A DNA stretch of 64,000 nt from Macrobrachium rosenbergii (lineage: Eukaryota > Arthropoda > Malacostraca > Decapoda > Palaemonidae), in NCBI RefSeq assembly GCF_040412425.1, contig NC_089749.1, positions 41,175,739 to 41,239,738 of the forward strand. The letters run 5' to 3'. Numbering within the stretch: position 1 is the stretch's first letter; every line of letters begins with the position of its first letter. Under the pieces are notes generated by a model that saw only the letters and a list, made by a program, of their open reading frames with translations, searched no databases and was not told the origin of the DNA. Shown one piece after another: positions 48,241 to 58,790 of this stretch. Position numbers and translations under genes: made by a program.

Positions 48241-49099
48241 ATTTTCATCTATTTATCTATTTATTTGTTTATCTTTTTTCTTTTTTAATACGTGGGATCT
48301 CCTTTCTGTATTTCCCTTTACTTCCTCTTACTTCTTCCTAATGAACACCATATTCTTTGGAAGCTTGAATTTCAACTCAATGGCCTCTGTGGGCTTGTTT
48401 CATATGAATAGGTTTCATCTACCGAATATAATAATAATAATGACAGAAAAGTTCATCACAAACCATTTAAGTAAGAAATTACAGAAACTAAAGCTTCAAC
48501 CACAGCCATGATAAGAATGCAGGTAAGATGTCTTCTTGAGGCACCACTGATGCTATGCTTACTGTGTCCGTCAGCAGTTACCCACAAACCTGCACAATGG
48601 AGGCCACCAAATGTAAAACCTTGTTTTCAAGTTTAGAATGGTCCCAAATGTATCAGAGAAATATCTGCATAAAAGATGAGGGTTTGTATCCTCAGACAAA
48701 AATGTAAATGTTTTATGATCTTTATACATTTGTAACTTTTGCATTATCTTTTGCTTATTTTTATACTTAGTATTTTAATTTCATGTAATATTTTAAAAAC
48801 AAATTCAATAAACCTAAATTGTGGGTTCCACACTTTTATATGCTCCCAGTCATGAACTCAACTCCTACACTTACCTTCAAGGTCACAAAGTTGAGTATTC
48901 TATGTTCCATATGTTTAATAATTTTTTACTTAATTTCTACATCATCTGAATTACCTCTACACATAAAAAATTTTACAATTCAATGGTCTTCTCCTTAATT
49001 CTTATTTCTAATACAGATATATACTGCCACCCTCATATTCCAACTCTCTCACTATTAAACTAAGTACATCTCTTGCAATTAGAATAAACCATATCTTAC

Positions 49100-49242
49100 C
49101 TGAAGTTTCTCTGTGGGCAACCAACTTTCCAACTGAGAACACAGTATTTTGGAGTCCTCTTTCTTCCATGATGGAGTCGGCCCTAATAGTTTTGAGATAT
49201 TGTTTATTGTTGATCCATAGCGGTCCATGTAATCTTCCATTC
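49100..49242 (-). CDS. CRYL1: CRYL1 (lambda-crystallin / L-gulonate 3-dehydrogenase), penultimate exon
   Basis: 143-bp exon on the minus strand. Acceptor TTTATTTGCCTATCATTAG, then GA completing a Gly codon begun in the exon at 53540, then MEDYMDRYGSTINNISKLLG and 27 more residues ending LPTEKLQ, then donor CAG/GTAAGA. CRYL1 relatives read a similar CDRYxxxI...FGP segment at this point of the 3-hydroxyacyl-CoA dehydrogenase C-terminal domain. The enzyme oxidises L-gulonate to 3-dehydro-L-gulonate with NAD in the cytosolic glucuronate-xylulose pathway (family knowledge). No defect is visible. Confidence 0.93.
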
Positions 49243-49536
49243 CTAATGATAGGCAAATAAAGAACATCAGAATTTAATAAATATTAATGCCTTTCAGGTT
49301 CTTGTCTTTGCAAATATAGTAATTGGGATAATTAATAAGTCCGTTTAAAAAAGGGGCTATTACTATGGTTTTTCACACCCTCAAAGATTTTCAGGATTTC
49401 AAAATAAAAATTGTAGAAAATCTTTCTTCTAAGTGAGTGTACAGAGTACTACCCAAATGAAGTGCATTATAGTACTGTATATGTAAAATGGAAAATTTGC
49501 CTTTACTAAAACAATGTAATAAACTTTTTACTTTTT

Positions 49537-49800
49537 TATTTTTCCTACGTATACAAACCAGAGCCTTTTACTTAGAAGTACCCTTCCGAGTGAACTGGGA
49601 AGGGTTGTTGAAGTTTGTAACAAGGTCACTGAACTGGTGCTTATGGTGGGTGAGTGGGAGAATATTCCTCTCTCACCTACATCATCACACACTCATTCAT
49701 TTAGCCACAGGAACAAAGTGGGGCAATTGAGGTGGGATTAAGACAAAAGGCTCTGGTTTGTATACTATGAAAAATACCAAATTCAAAGTAATTTGTATTT
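49537..49800. repeat. Solo DIRS-like terminus
   Basis: 49537-49570 (TATTTTTCCTACGTATACAA and on) is inverted at 49742-49776 (ends CTATGAAAAATA). The following 49785-49815 reads AGTAATTTGTATTTC and CCCTAACAT, close to the DIRS-2 terminus at 53880. No coding sequence is attached. Confidence 0.65.
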
Positions 49801-50034
49801 CATCCCCTAACATGATTTCATCATATATCTTGTGTGTCATGCGAATTGCATTTTTGATAACCTAGATAACATTAGGCTGACCTCTTTTCCTCAGCAATCC
49901 CATCTTGTTAAATAAATGCAAGTAAAAATTAAAAATAGTCTTTACTTACTGAAAGAATTTCATTTTTGTAGATGATACTGTACTATGCTAAGCTCATGGA
50001 GCAAATTTAATTTTTGGTGGATCATATGCTTGTA

Positions 50035-50345
50035 GAGTGAATTTCATTTTTGGTAGATTGTACTAGACTAGGCTTTCAAACAAGACTACCAAACTTATGG
50101 TTACTGTAACAATTCATAATCAAATCTTATAATTAACAACCACTTACTATATTGCATGATCACCACTTCCCAAAGAACTGACATAAACAACATCAAGTCT
50201 GACATAAACCAATGAATCGGGATACAGCTGTTTTGCGATTTTGGGTGATTTTATTTTAACATAAAAGTTTGTTAGTTTACCTTTGTATACCCATTTATCA
50301 CTGATTTACGAAAATATTAATTCCAGTAATAATCCAATTCTTTTA
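50035..50345. repeat. Dispersed repeat, copy 2
   Basis: Related in direct orientation to 39175-39475. Both copies lie in CRYL1 introns. Confidence 0.8.
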
Positions 50346-51657
50346 TCAACTAAAAAATGATTATTCTAATTATTTCAGTAGTAGTATGCCTCAATCAGCT
50401 GATTCTGACCACGTAAACATTAGCCTAGCCTACTTAAATGCATGTGGCAGATGATCAGTTTTTTATATGATGATACAACATGATAATAATACAGTATAAA
50501 TGGTTTCAGCAAGTAAGATATCTGTTTCATTGCCATTGCCTTTATCTTACATACAGCTGTAATAGCTTATTTGACTTATGCAAATGGATACTGTAAGTGT
50601 AATACCCACTCTAGGCCAATACTTCACCCATACACATTTGGTATCTTGTATATAGTAACGCAATTTGGTAAAAACTGATAAGAATGTTACTGTATGAAAA
50701 ATATGTTAAAGGTGATAAAAACATGGTAGGCTGTTGATAAACACAGGTATGCTACCTACTTTCCAAATTGTGTCAATTTATGAGAAAGGGAAAAGAAGGG
50801 GTTATATTTCTTCTAAGGTGTACTTATGCAGTGTATACAGTCCAACAACTTAAAACTGGCATCCTTGGGACCAGGCCACTGCCAGACCACAGAAAATCCC
50901 AGATAACAGAAATCACCCCTAAATAATCCCCTATGTACATAGTCCTGCCAGCTAATGCCACATTTGTTATCAAAAGTGTTATCAAAAGTAGAACAAGTGT
51001 TACTGAGTGAAGAGAACTGGCTCGTTTCATTCGATGACAATGCAGCAAATCCTGCACCAGACAGATAAGATTTGGAGCCTACTAAATACAGTCATACCTC
51101 GAAATTACGCGAGGTTAGGTTCCGGAGCCCCTCGTGCAAGGTGAATTTTCGCGGAAGTTTGGTACGGTCTTAAAAATGCCAATAAATGTTTATTTCCAGA
51201 GTTTAAGTACTAAATATGACCCTAATCATGCTTCCAAAGTATTAAGCTAACTTTTAAATGAACTAAAGTTAGTGTAATTTTATTTAAAATTTAGCTTATT
51301 ACCCTTAAAAAAGGAATACAGTAAATGGTTGACATAAAATTGAGTACTGCACAGTTTCATAATAGTGCATTTACAGTAGGTGCGTACGTATACTAATGTT
51401 ACCCCTAATTCATGGGATGCCGTTTTCTTTGTCACTTAGAGTAAAAGCCGTTTTCTTTGCGTCACTAAGCAAAACATCATGTGTCAGTCAACAAAAGTAC
51501 AATTCCATAAAATATCAAAAACATGTACATAATGTTCGTAGAAGGTAGTACAGTACAGGTAAAATTCAATCAATTTAAAATTATATACTGTACAGATAAT
51601 GACATACAGAGAAATAATAAGTTGTAAAAGTATGTTTGAGCGCTAACTACGAATGAG

Positions 51658-51662
<5 letters not shown>

Positions 51663-51726
<64 letters not shown>
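51663..51726 (+). repeat. (GA)n microsatellite in the pogo-like element
   Basis: 64 bp of pure GA. Confidence 0.97.
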
Positions 51727-51730
<4 letters not shown>

Positions 51731-52384
51731 ACTAAAGTAACTGTACTGCTTGTGTATCGTATTTATGCGCAAATATATAAATACAAATTTTCCATTCTGA
51801 TTTTACACCTAAAAACACGAAAACTTCAAAATTAAACACTTTCTACAGGGGTATCATCTTTGAAAAATGCAGTAACTAAGGGTATCACATCTTGTAAAAG
51901 TACACCAACTGAACATGCTGTAATTACATGCACATACAGATTGCACCAGCACTTTTCTCCGAGGTGAACAGAGTAATTTTCAAAGAATGACACTTATACA
52001 ACTCTTAGTTACATTTCTGATATTACATTAACGAATTCATTTTATCAAATGAGCGTGACTGAACAACCTCATCTCAAGGTCATGTAAAGTCTTTGTGACA
52101 AAGACTTTGCAAATGGACATAATTCTTGTATGATATTTATGTACAGAAATATAAATATAAATTTTCCATATCGATTTTACAGTTAAAAGCATGAAAACTT
52201 ATAAATGTACTTCAAACATTAAACAAGCATTTTCTGCAGGGGTATCATCTTTGAAAAGTGCAGTAACTTTGCAAATGGGTATCACATCTTGTAAAAGTAC
52301 ACTAAGTGAATGTGCTGAAATTACCTTTGCATCATATTTATGAATGTACAAAAATAAAAATAATACATTTTCAATACAGATTTT

Positions 52385-52590
52385 ACATATGAAAGCATGA
52401 AATGCATTTTTCATAGAGATTTTACACATGAAAACATGAAATGCATTTTTCATAGAGATTTTGCACATTAAAACATGAAATGCATTTTTCATACAGATTT
52501 TACACAAAAGCATGAGATGCATTTTTCATACAGATTTTACACATAAAAGAATGAAATGCATCTTTCATACATATTTTACACATAAAAGCA
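52385..52590. repeat. 39-bp tandem array in the pogo-like element
   Basis: About five copies of a unit with CATGAAATGCATTTTTCATA and GATTTTACACA. The inner ATGAAATGCATTTTTCAT is a near-palindrome. Confidence 0.9.
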
Positions 52591-52762
52591 TGAAAACTTG
52601 TAAATTACTTCAAAAATTAAACACCCACTTCTGCAGGGTTTCTCGAGAATTTCGTGTGTGTGTGTGAAAAAATCGCGTATGCTCATTACTTAGGTTCCAG
52701 TGAAAAGTTCGTGTGTGTGTGAATTCGCGCAACTCGAATCGTGTAAGATCGAAGTATTACTG

Positions 52763-53539
52763 TACATTACTAATAAAAATGTGCAGTAAACAAAACTCCC
52801 ACTTTGTGTATACTACTTTTCACAAAAGAACAGCCCTGGTACTAATCTGCAATGTGCTATCAAGATCTTGACCATCTTATCACAAAGAGAACAATCTTGC
52901 AGATTTTTCTAGTGGACATGAACATGGGCTCAGACATCCTGCGCTATATGCAGTTCACCTTGGGTATTTGTGATACCCCTCCCTTGTCTCTCTCTTCAAA
53001 GTGGCATGATTGATTAATTTGTGAAAACTGCCACTGCAATTACTATAAGTCATTAATTATGAAAGTAAATAATTTAGGGAAAAATCTTGCAAAAATTTTC
53101 AAGAAACATTCATTCAGTCCATGCTTACTAAATAAATACTTAAAAACTCCCTACATCCCTGAAACTTTATTCAAAAATTCAAACAACCTAGTGAAAACAA
53201 TGTGTAAATGCAACAGCTAGATCATTTTAAAGGAGATAGCATTCTTGCTGCTATTAAACCGGACCATATACTTTGATTTTACTTATTTTCAACATATAAA
53301 CACTTGGAAATAAAACACTAGCTGTATTCCTGGATTTGGTAACAAAATCAGAAACCAAGAAGGATAACGACTGATGTTTCTGGTGACAAGAATGGGAGTC
53401 AACCTTCAAGCAAGTCCAAAGTTTGGGTAGAGCATACTTTAACTCATGAAAATTCCAAAACACCAATACATCACAATAAAATTTAGGTTCAAAATGCCAA
53501 CAGTGAGTGAACAAGTGAGTGAGGGGCATTTTAACTTAC
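52763..53539. other. CRYL1 intron sequence without recognised features
   Basis: AT-rich; nothing supportable apart from the splice donor at its right edge. Confidence 0.5.
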
Positions 53540-53682
53540 CATTAGCATTGAGTAAAGCAGTTTCAAGAGGGCCCATCCAGGCATAACGATACCCAAGCCC
53601 ATCTCTTATCAAGGCATCTACATCTTCAGCACTCAGGATTCCATTAGTAACCATGTTGTGGCATTCATTCAAAATAGCATAT
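53540..53682 (-). CDS. CRYL1: CRYL1 (lambda-crystallin / L-gulonate 3-dehydrogenase), internal exon
   Basis: 143-bp exon. Acceptor AATTAATTTTCAG; the first base completes the previous codon. Then it reads YAILNECHNMVTNGILSAED, VDALIRDGLGYRYAWMGPLE and TALLNAN, and the last base starts a Gly codon; donor GTAAGT. The block GLGxRYAxxGPLE is the signature of the CRYL1 C-terminal domain (3HCDH fold), and YAI...G(I)(L/V)S in front aligns as well. Phases fit the exon at 49100. Preceding exons (NAD-binding domain) are not in the window; DIRS-2 and a LINE fill the upstream intron. Confidence 0.95.
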
Positions 53683-53869
53683 CTGAAAATTAATTGCTTA
53701 TTACATTAAAAAATTTATGGAAGGGGAAAAATCCTTATCAAAAATTTCTGCAAAGTTAATTCTCTGGAAAAAATAACTCACAATTATTAACTGTGATAAA
53801 CTGTCAGCTGACCATTGAAATGACCTTTATGGAAAATTTTAAAAAATGTTCACAACAAAAATAACAAAT

Positions 53870-53990
53870 TTTTAAAAGTAATTTGTATTTTTCCTAACAT
53901 ACAAACCTTTAGTTTTTTACATAGGATGTAGCTTGCAGATGCAAGCTGGAACGGCTGTTAACCTTCAGACTTGGTCATTAACTATCGACA
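53870..53990. repeat. DIRS-2 3' inverted terminal repeat
   Basis: Contains TTCCTAACATACAAACC, TTTTTTACATAGGA and AGCTGGAACGGCTGTTAACC. The reverse complement of 62316-62416 has these in the same order (TTCCTACACAAATAAAACC, TTCTTTACATAGGA, AGCTGGAACGCCTGTGTAAC). Confidence 0.82.
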
Positions 53991-54090
53991 GGTTGGGAAA
54001 AGCCCTAACCACATCTGTTGTACTGCACTCCACTTTGCCTTTCAGCCCAGGTACCACAATGAGGGGTGGCTGAGGTGGGACGTGAATGTA

Positions 54091-54195
54091 AAGAACTCCA
54101 AGTCTGTATGTTAGGAAAAATACAAACTACTTTAAAAAATCTGCTACCGGTATTTATTCCTACACAAATATAAACCTTCACTCTTTACATATGAA
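54091..54195. repeat. DIRS-2 internal complementary region
   Basis: Two joined parts. 54106-54139 (GTATGTTAGGAAAAATACAA) is the inverse of the outer end of the 3' repeat (53870-53907). 54153-54192 (TTATTCCTACACAAATATAA) is the inverse of the outer end of the 5' repeat (62376-62416). Complementarity to both element ends side by side is the hallmark of DIRS, where it is thought to template circular DNA. Confidence 0.8.
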
Positions 54196-54599
54196 ATTTA
54201 CCCATTGGCAGGGAGAGTCTGGGCAAATCTCTGAACTAATTGCTTGATTTTACCCACCTGGGAATACCTTCCTGGTCTGGAAGAGCTGAGGAAGGATCCT
54301 GCACCTCTAGCTTGTTGGACATATGGGATGTTGCAACTGCTAGACTTCATGACGTAAAGTAATGAGTTTGCTTCATTACCAAAACTAACAGGTTTGTTTC
54401 ACTGTCTATCCCTCTCTCCCTGTGTCTAAAGAGAGGGGGGGGGGACATGCATACAATCAATCTACAAAAAGACAAAGGACAGGGTGCCTGTCATGAAACT
54501 CACCTGCAAAACTCATCCATCCAGCGTGTGATGGCTTGCTACCTGCCTTTCTGCCCTATGAGAGAGAAACGTAAAAGAGAGAAAGGAGGAGACCAGTCA

Positions 54600-55850
54600 C
54601 TTACACACACATTCTCTCTCGCTTACCGTTCACCTTAGACAAGAAGCAACTTGTCCTCTTACGAGAGCCAAATGAGCTACAGAACTTGTTGGGCAGCCAC
54701 CACAGGACCCAAAGAAAATGTGTCCAGGGACTTGTGGTAACATCCCAAAGGTAAAACGAGGTAAATGTGGTCTGGTGCAACCACACAACTGCTCATAGCA
54801 CCTGTTGAACTGACAGGTTCTTCCTGAATGCAAGGGACGGGGTGATGCTCTTAACTTAGTGAGCTCTCACCCGGACCAAACTCCTGTCTACCTTGTCATA
54901 TGATGAGTACACCTGTCTGATTGTCTCACAAAGTCAGAACGTGATAGTGTTCTTGGAAACCTCTTTCTTGGCCAAGTGGGTACTAACAAAGAGGCACCAA
55001 CACTCAGGCCTGACATGCTGAGTTCTCTCGAGGTAGTACCGCAGCCACCCTAACTGGACAATGTAGCATTTTGTCCCGATCATCACCTGCAAAGTCCTCT
55101 AGGGAGGGGATCAAAAAGGACTCCAATCTGGCATCGGGGACTGACGGATTTTGAGTCTTCACTACAAACTCGAGTGTAACTTATCCACATCCCCTCGAGT
55201 TCTTAACATAGAAGGAAAGGCTACGAAGCTCACCTACTCTCTTTGCCGAAGCCAGGATAAGTAAGAAAACAGTCTTTAAGAGTCAGATCCCTGTCTGATC
55301 ACTCTCTCAATGGTTCGTACAGCGTACGAGTTAGGCTCCTCCAGACAAGAGTCACATCCCACTTAGGGGGCCTGAGTTCCCTGGGTTGGCAAGACTGTTC
55401 AAAGCCTATCAGAAGCATAGAGATCTTCCACAAGGTCAAGAGATCTATCCTCTTCAACCAAAGAACCAGGTCAAGAGCAGCTCTATAGCACTTAATGCCG
55501 ATACGGAGAGAAGCTTCTCTCAGAGAAGAAAGACAAGAAAGTCCACGACCTGCTGAAGAGAGGCTCTGGCCAGAGACATACCCTGTCGAGACACCAAGTA
55601 CAGAAGATGGCTCATTTTCCCTGATACACAGCCGCTGAGGATTTCCACAGGTATCCAAACATCTCCTTTGCCGTACATTGAGAAAACCCTCTCGCTCGCA
55701 GGAAATGCTGGATAGTCTCCATGTGTGAAGTGCCAGTGTTTCCACTGCCTGGTGATACCTCTCGACTTGTGGCTGGCACAGAAGGTTGTGCCATGGGGGA
55801 ATCTCTCTCAGGACCTCAGCCAACAGAGCCAGCAGGTTCAGGAACCACCA
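54600..55850 (-). pseudogene. DIRS-2 tyrosine recombinase
   Basis: The frame at 55299-55823 has CYRAALDLVLWLKRIDLLTL, ISMLLIGFEQSCQPRELRPP and SLTRTLYEPLRE. It is followed after a stop by SDRDLTLKTVFLLILASAKR, where the Arg after SAK is the first catalytic residue. Then come RSLSFYVKNSRG, FVVKTQNPSVPDARLE and IPSLEDF. The C terminus has LHQTTFTSFYLWDV (54700-54786), whose Tyr is the expected nucleophile. An upstream domain reads FLRARGFSQCTAKEMFGYLW in another frame. Stops and frameshifts inactivate it. Confidence 0.85.
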
Positions 55851-55949
55851 GTGTCAACTTGAGACTTGGGTGAGCAGAACCCTCTTGACCACCTGACGAA
55901 TTAGACAAAATGGAGGGAAGCGTATGCCTCAAGTTGTCCCAAGGGTGCT

Positions 55950-56362
55950 ATCAAATGTAATCTATCACAGCCCACAGGCCTGGAACAGTCGAACAGAACA
56001 CCCATAACTTTCTGTTATGTCAGGTCATGAACAGGCCTATGTTTGGGACTCCTCATTATTTAAAGAGTCTCTCTGCAATGACCTGGCATAGAGATCACTC
56101 TGTCCCTATCACCTGAATCTGGTGACTGAGCTTGTCTGCCACCACATTCCATGACCCCAGAATGTACCTGGCTGACAGCTCCAGCCAGAAGGACACCAGT
56201 CTCTCCTGCTTGTTGATGTATGCCATTACCCTAGTGTTGTCAGTCATCAACACCACAGAACGCCTGTCACTTGGTCCTGAAACTCTTGTATGGCTGAAAA
56301 AGCTACCTTGAGTTCAAGGACATTGATATGGAGGTGTCTGTCATTCTGGTCCCCCACTCCTG
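55950..56362 (-). pseudogene. DIRS-2 RNase H remnant
   Basis: HINVLELKVAFSAIQEFQDQ-like sequence (about 56300-56345), then LMTDNTRVMAYINKQ, FWLELSARYILGSWNVVADK and a LSHQIQV stretch where DIRS elements have LSR. Followed by a degraded linker to the recombinase. Cut at 56362 by unrelated sequence. Confidence 0.78.
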
Positions 56363-58614
56363 AAACTACCATAATATTTCCATGTATAAGATGACCTTTA
56401 GATAAGACGAGGTGGAAAATTATGGCAAATTTTCACAAATTTAGCTCATATCTATAGTATAAGACGACTGTTAAATTACAAAACCATCGGTGTATAGGCT
56501 AGCATTTAAAACAAACAGGTATCTTATGAAATAATGGTTATGTAGAGATGATGTTATTACAAATACTGTTTTATACTTACTGTATCCTCAGAAATTCAAA
56601 ATAAACAAAATAACAAAGCCAATTCTATATCATGTTTTTCCTACACAAGTGACCTAAGAGGGAAACATTATTTTGTTTGCGTCTCATCGCCAGTCTCAAA
56701 CAACCCCTAACAATACAGTAATGTACGATAAATATTGTACATAATTATCATTCGTATGACTGACTTATTCTAAACAGTTATTTACCACCAAAATGATAAT
56801 GAATTTTTAATGAAAAATGAAAATTACATTATCCTAAATGTTATTACTATTGTAATTACACTATCATTAAAATTTCTGAAAGGTTACTAAAAGATAAAGA
56901 TTGCTGTGAGCGCAACCATAACTCGATGTTTACATTTTAGATAAAGGTTGCTGTGAGCGCAACCATAACTTGATGTTTACATTTTGTAATCTGGCTTCGC
57001 ACAGATAAGTTGCTTTCATTTACATGGAACTATTCCTCAAATAGGTTATCTATTATGAAGATATGCCAATAATATACTGTATAAGGTAAAAATGGTTTTA
57101 TTACGTTTACGTTTTGTCGCCAATCACAGACAACAATATGATAATGTACAATCACTATCGTTCGTATGACTGAATTATTCTAAACAGATATTTACCACCA
57201 AAATGATAATGAATTTTTAATGAAAAATGAATATTATGCTATCCTAAATATTATTACTATCGTAATTACACTACAGGAAACGACCCGTATTCGCGTTCTC
57301 ACGTATTCATGGATTTCTCTTTGGAACATATCTACCCATTGTTCGCGGAAAATTCGCCCATTCACAGTATTTTAAACTGAGAAATATTCACTAAATACTG
57401 TATTTTCATCTCATTTTCATGATTAAATGCACTTTTTGTGATAAAACTATTAAAATACTCAGGTAATGCTCGATTATTCACCTTACAATAATTCGATTTT
57501 GCAATGGGGTAAGCAATTAACACTGATATGACAATATATTATTTATAAAATATTTTTAAATTTCGTGCGGGGCGCAGGCAGCAGCGTAATCAGGCAGACA
57601 GAGAGACCAAATTACAATAGACAACTTTTCCTCCATCTCTTTATCCCATCTTATAGTTAAAAAAGTAAAAGGGAATGATAAAAGTATTGTTAGTAACATT
57701 ATACTCGTGTAAATGCGTACAGCCAAAAACAACTGACCAAGAAACTGTTGTTTTGCTTATAACCGAATCGGATAACAACAGCCATTTACATGTATTTCAA
57801 CCATCATACAATAATAAACAATTACCACAGGTTATGGCACAAATGACGTTAAGTAGAACAGGACTGATTATTTTTACATTATACCCTTAATCGGTATGGA
57901 CAAAAGATCGTCAAGGAAATATACTGCTAAATTTAAACTGCAAGTTGTAGCTGAAGCTGAGAAAACAATGTTCAAGCTGCTACTGACTATACTGTAAATT
58001 ATCGTGCATCAGCAACATGGATGAAACTCAATTGTCATTAAAATGGGAGAGAAAGTATTTTAATCAAAACTACATGCATGAAAGAACACATTACTGTTAT
58101 TTTTACGCCGATAAATGATAAACACGTAAAGCTTGTATTATGATGAAATCAAGTGAAAATAGCGAACGGAATCTTGAATTTATTTACACAAAACAAACAC
58201 CCCCAAACGGCCATCGGATTTTGTCATCTATTATTAACGAAAATACATAAATTAATTTCACAACGAGACGTATTTTAGTTATATTTCCACTTAAAAACAC
58301 TTCATATAACGAAAAATAACATTGCCCCTTATAAATAAAGTATCTAAGACTATAGATTCATTTACGCTAACTAGAAGCAAGAAAAGAGCTCTGAACTGAG
58401 TTAAATGCTGTGAAATAAACAGTAAACACCGCATAAACAATTTCCAAACCAAAACATTCATCACTATGATCACAATTTATAATACAAAAGCAATATAAGA
58501 ATGGTGTATATACAATATTATTGGATACAGTGAATTAAGGCATAACATTTTAAAAGATCCATGGAAAAGATGCATATTCGTTATGTTGACGTTTGTATAA
58601 TACGATATGAGAAT
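56363..58614. other. Foreign block inside DIRS-2
   Basis: AT-rich, unlike the GC-richer DIRS sequence on both sides. It opens with TATAAGATGACC and TATAAGACGACT motifs (56383-56470) like the ends of some pogo-group elements. It has a 52-bp tandem duplication at about 56885-56985 and two copies of a segment of about 160-190 bp (56687-56875 and 57116-57278). 57276-57360 (CAGGAAACGACCCGTATTCG) resembles another pogo/Tigger-type end. A transposase fragment is at 57896. Confidence 0.6.
57896..58045 (+). pseudogene. Transposase N-terminal HTH fragment (Psq/CENP-B-like)
   Basis: Starts MDKRSSRKYTAKFKLQVVAE; after a one-base shift it continues NNVQAATDYTVNYRASATWM. The pattern KYTAKFKLQVV...NxxxAAxxYxVxxxxxxxW is the first DNA-binding domain of pogo-group transposases. 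Only this domain remains before stops. Short and frameshifted, so the identification rests on the motif. Confidence 0.65.
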
Positions 58615-58790
58615 ATAGATTTTCAAGTCTGTATTGTATATATAACACATGCATTCTTTGGACCTTGAGCGATGATCTTGCCCACAATTTACACACTTTG
58701 GCCTACTACATTTCCATTTTGTGACATGTTCGTCTGATCCACAATAAGCACATGTACATTTATTTTGACAGTTTTACTTCATATACCCAG
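58615..58790 (-). pseudogene. I-like LINE ORF1 fragment, zinc knuckles
   Basis: Reads CAYCGSDEHVTKWKC and CVNCGQDHRSRSKEC, close to the second and third knuckles of LINE-A ORF1 (CAYCGSDKH, CMNCGQNHH). It abuts the gag/RT junction of DIRS-2, showing that the foreign block is composite. Confidence 0.82.

Larger units (their letters stand above)
37988..49099 (-). other. CRYL1 intron, 11.1 kb
   Basis: Donor GTAAGA at 49094-49099 and acceptor CAG at 37988-37990. It contains a (GA)n tract, an RTE-like LINE, an I-like LINE fragment, DIRS-like ends, a stem-loop minisatellite and a CR1/Jockey-group LINE. All are entered separately. Confidence 0.85.
51091..52762. mobile_element. Non-autonomous pogo/Tigger-like element
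   Basis: Begins CAGTCATACCTCG and ends CGAAGTATTACTG, inverted with 11 of 13 matching. Flanked by TA on both sides (51089-51090, 52763-52764), the Tc1/mariner-type target. CAGTxATACxTCG ends are common in pogo/Tigger elements. No transposase remains. The interior has a (GA)n tract, a direct repeat of about 100 bp (51840-51940 and 52220-52325) and a 39-bp tandem array. Confidence 0.8.
49243..53539 (-). other. CRYL1 intron, 4.3 kb
   Basis: Donor GTAAGT at 53534-53539 and acceptor TTAG at 49243-49246, giving a GT-AG intron. It holds a solo DIRS-like end, a dispersed repeat and a pogo-like element. Confidence 0.9.
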
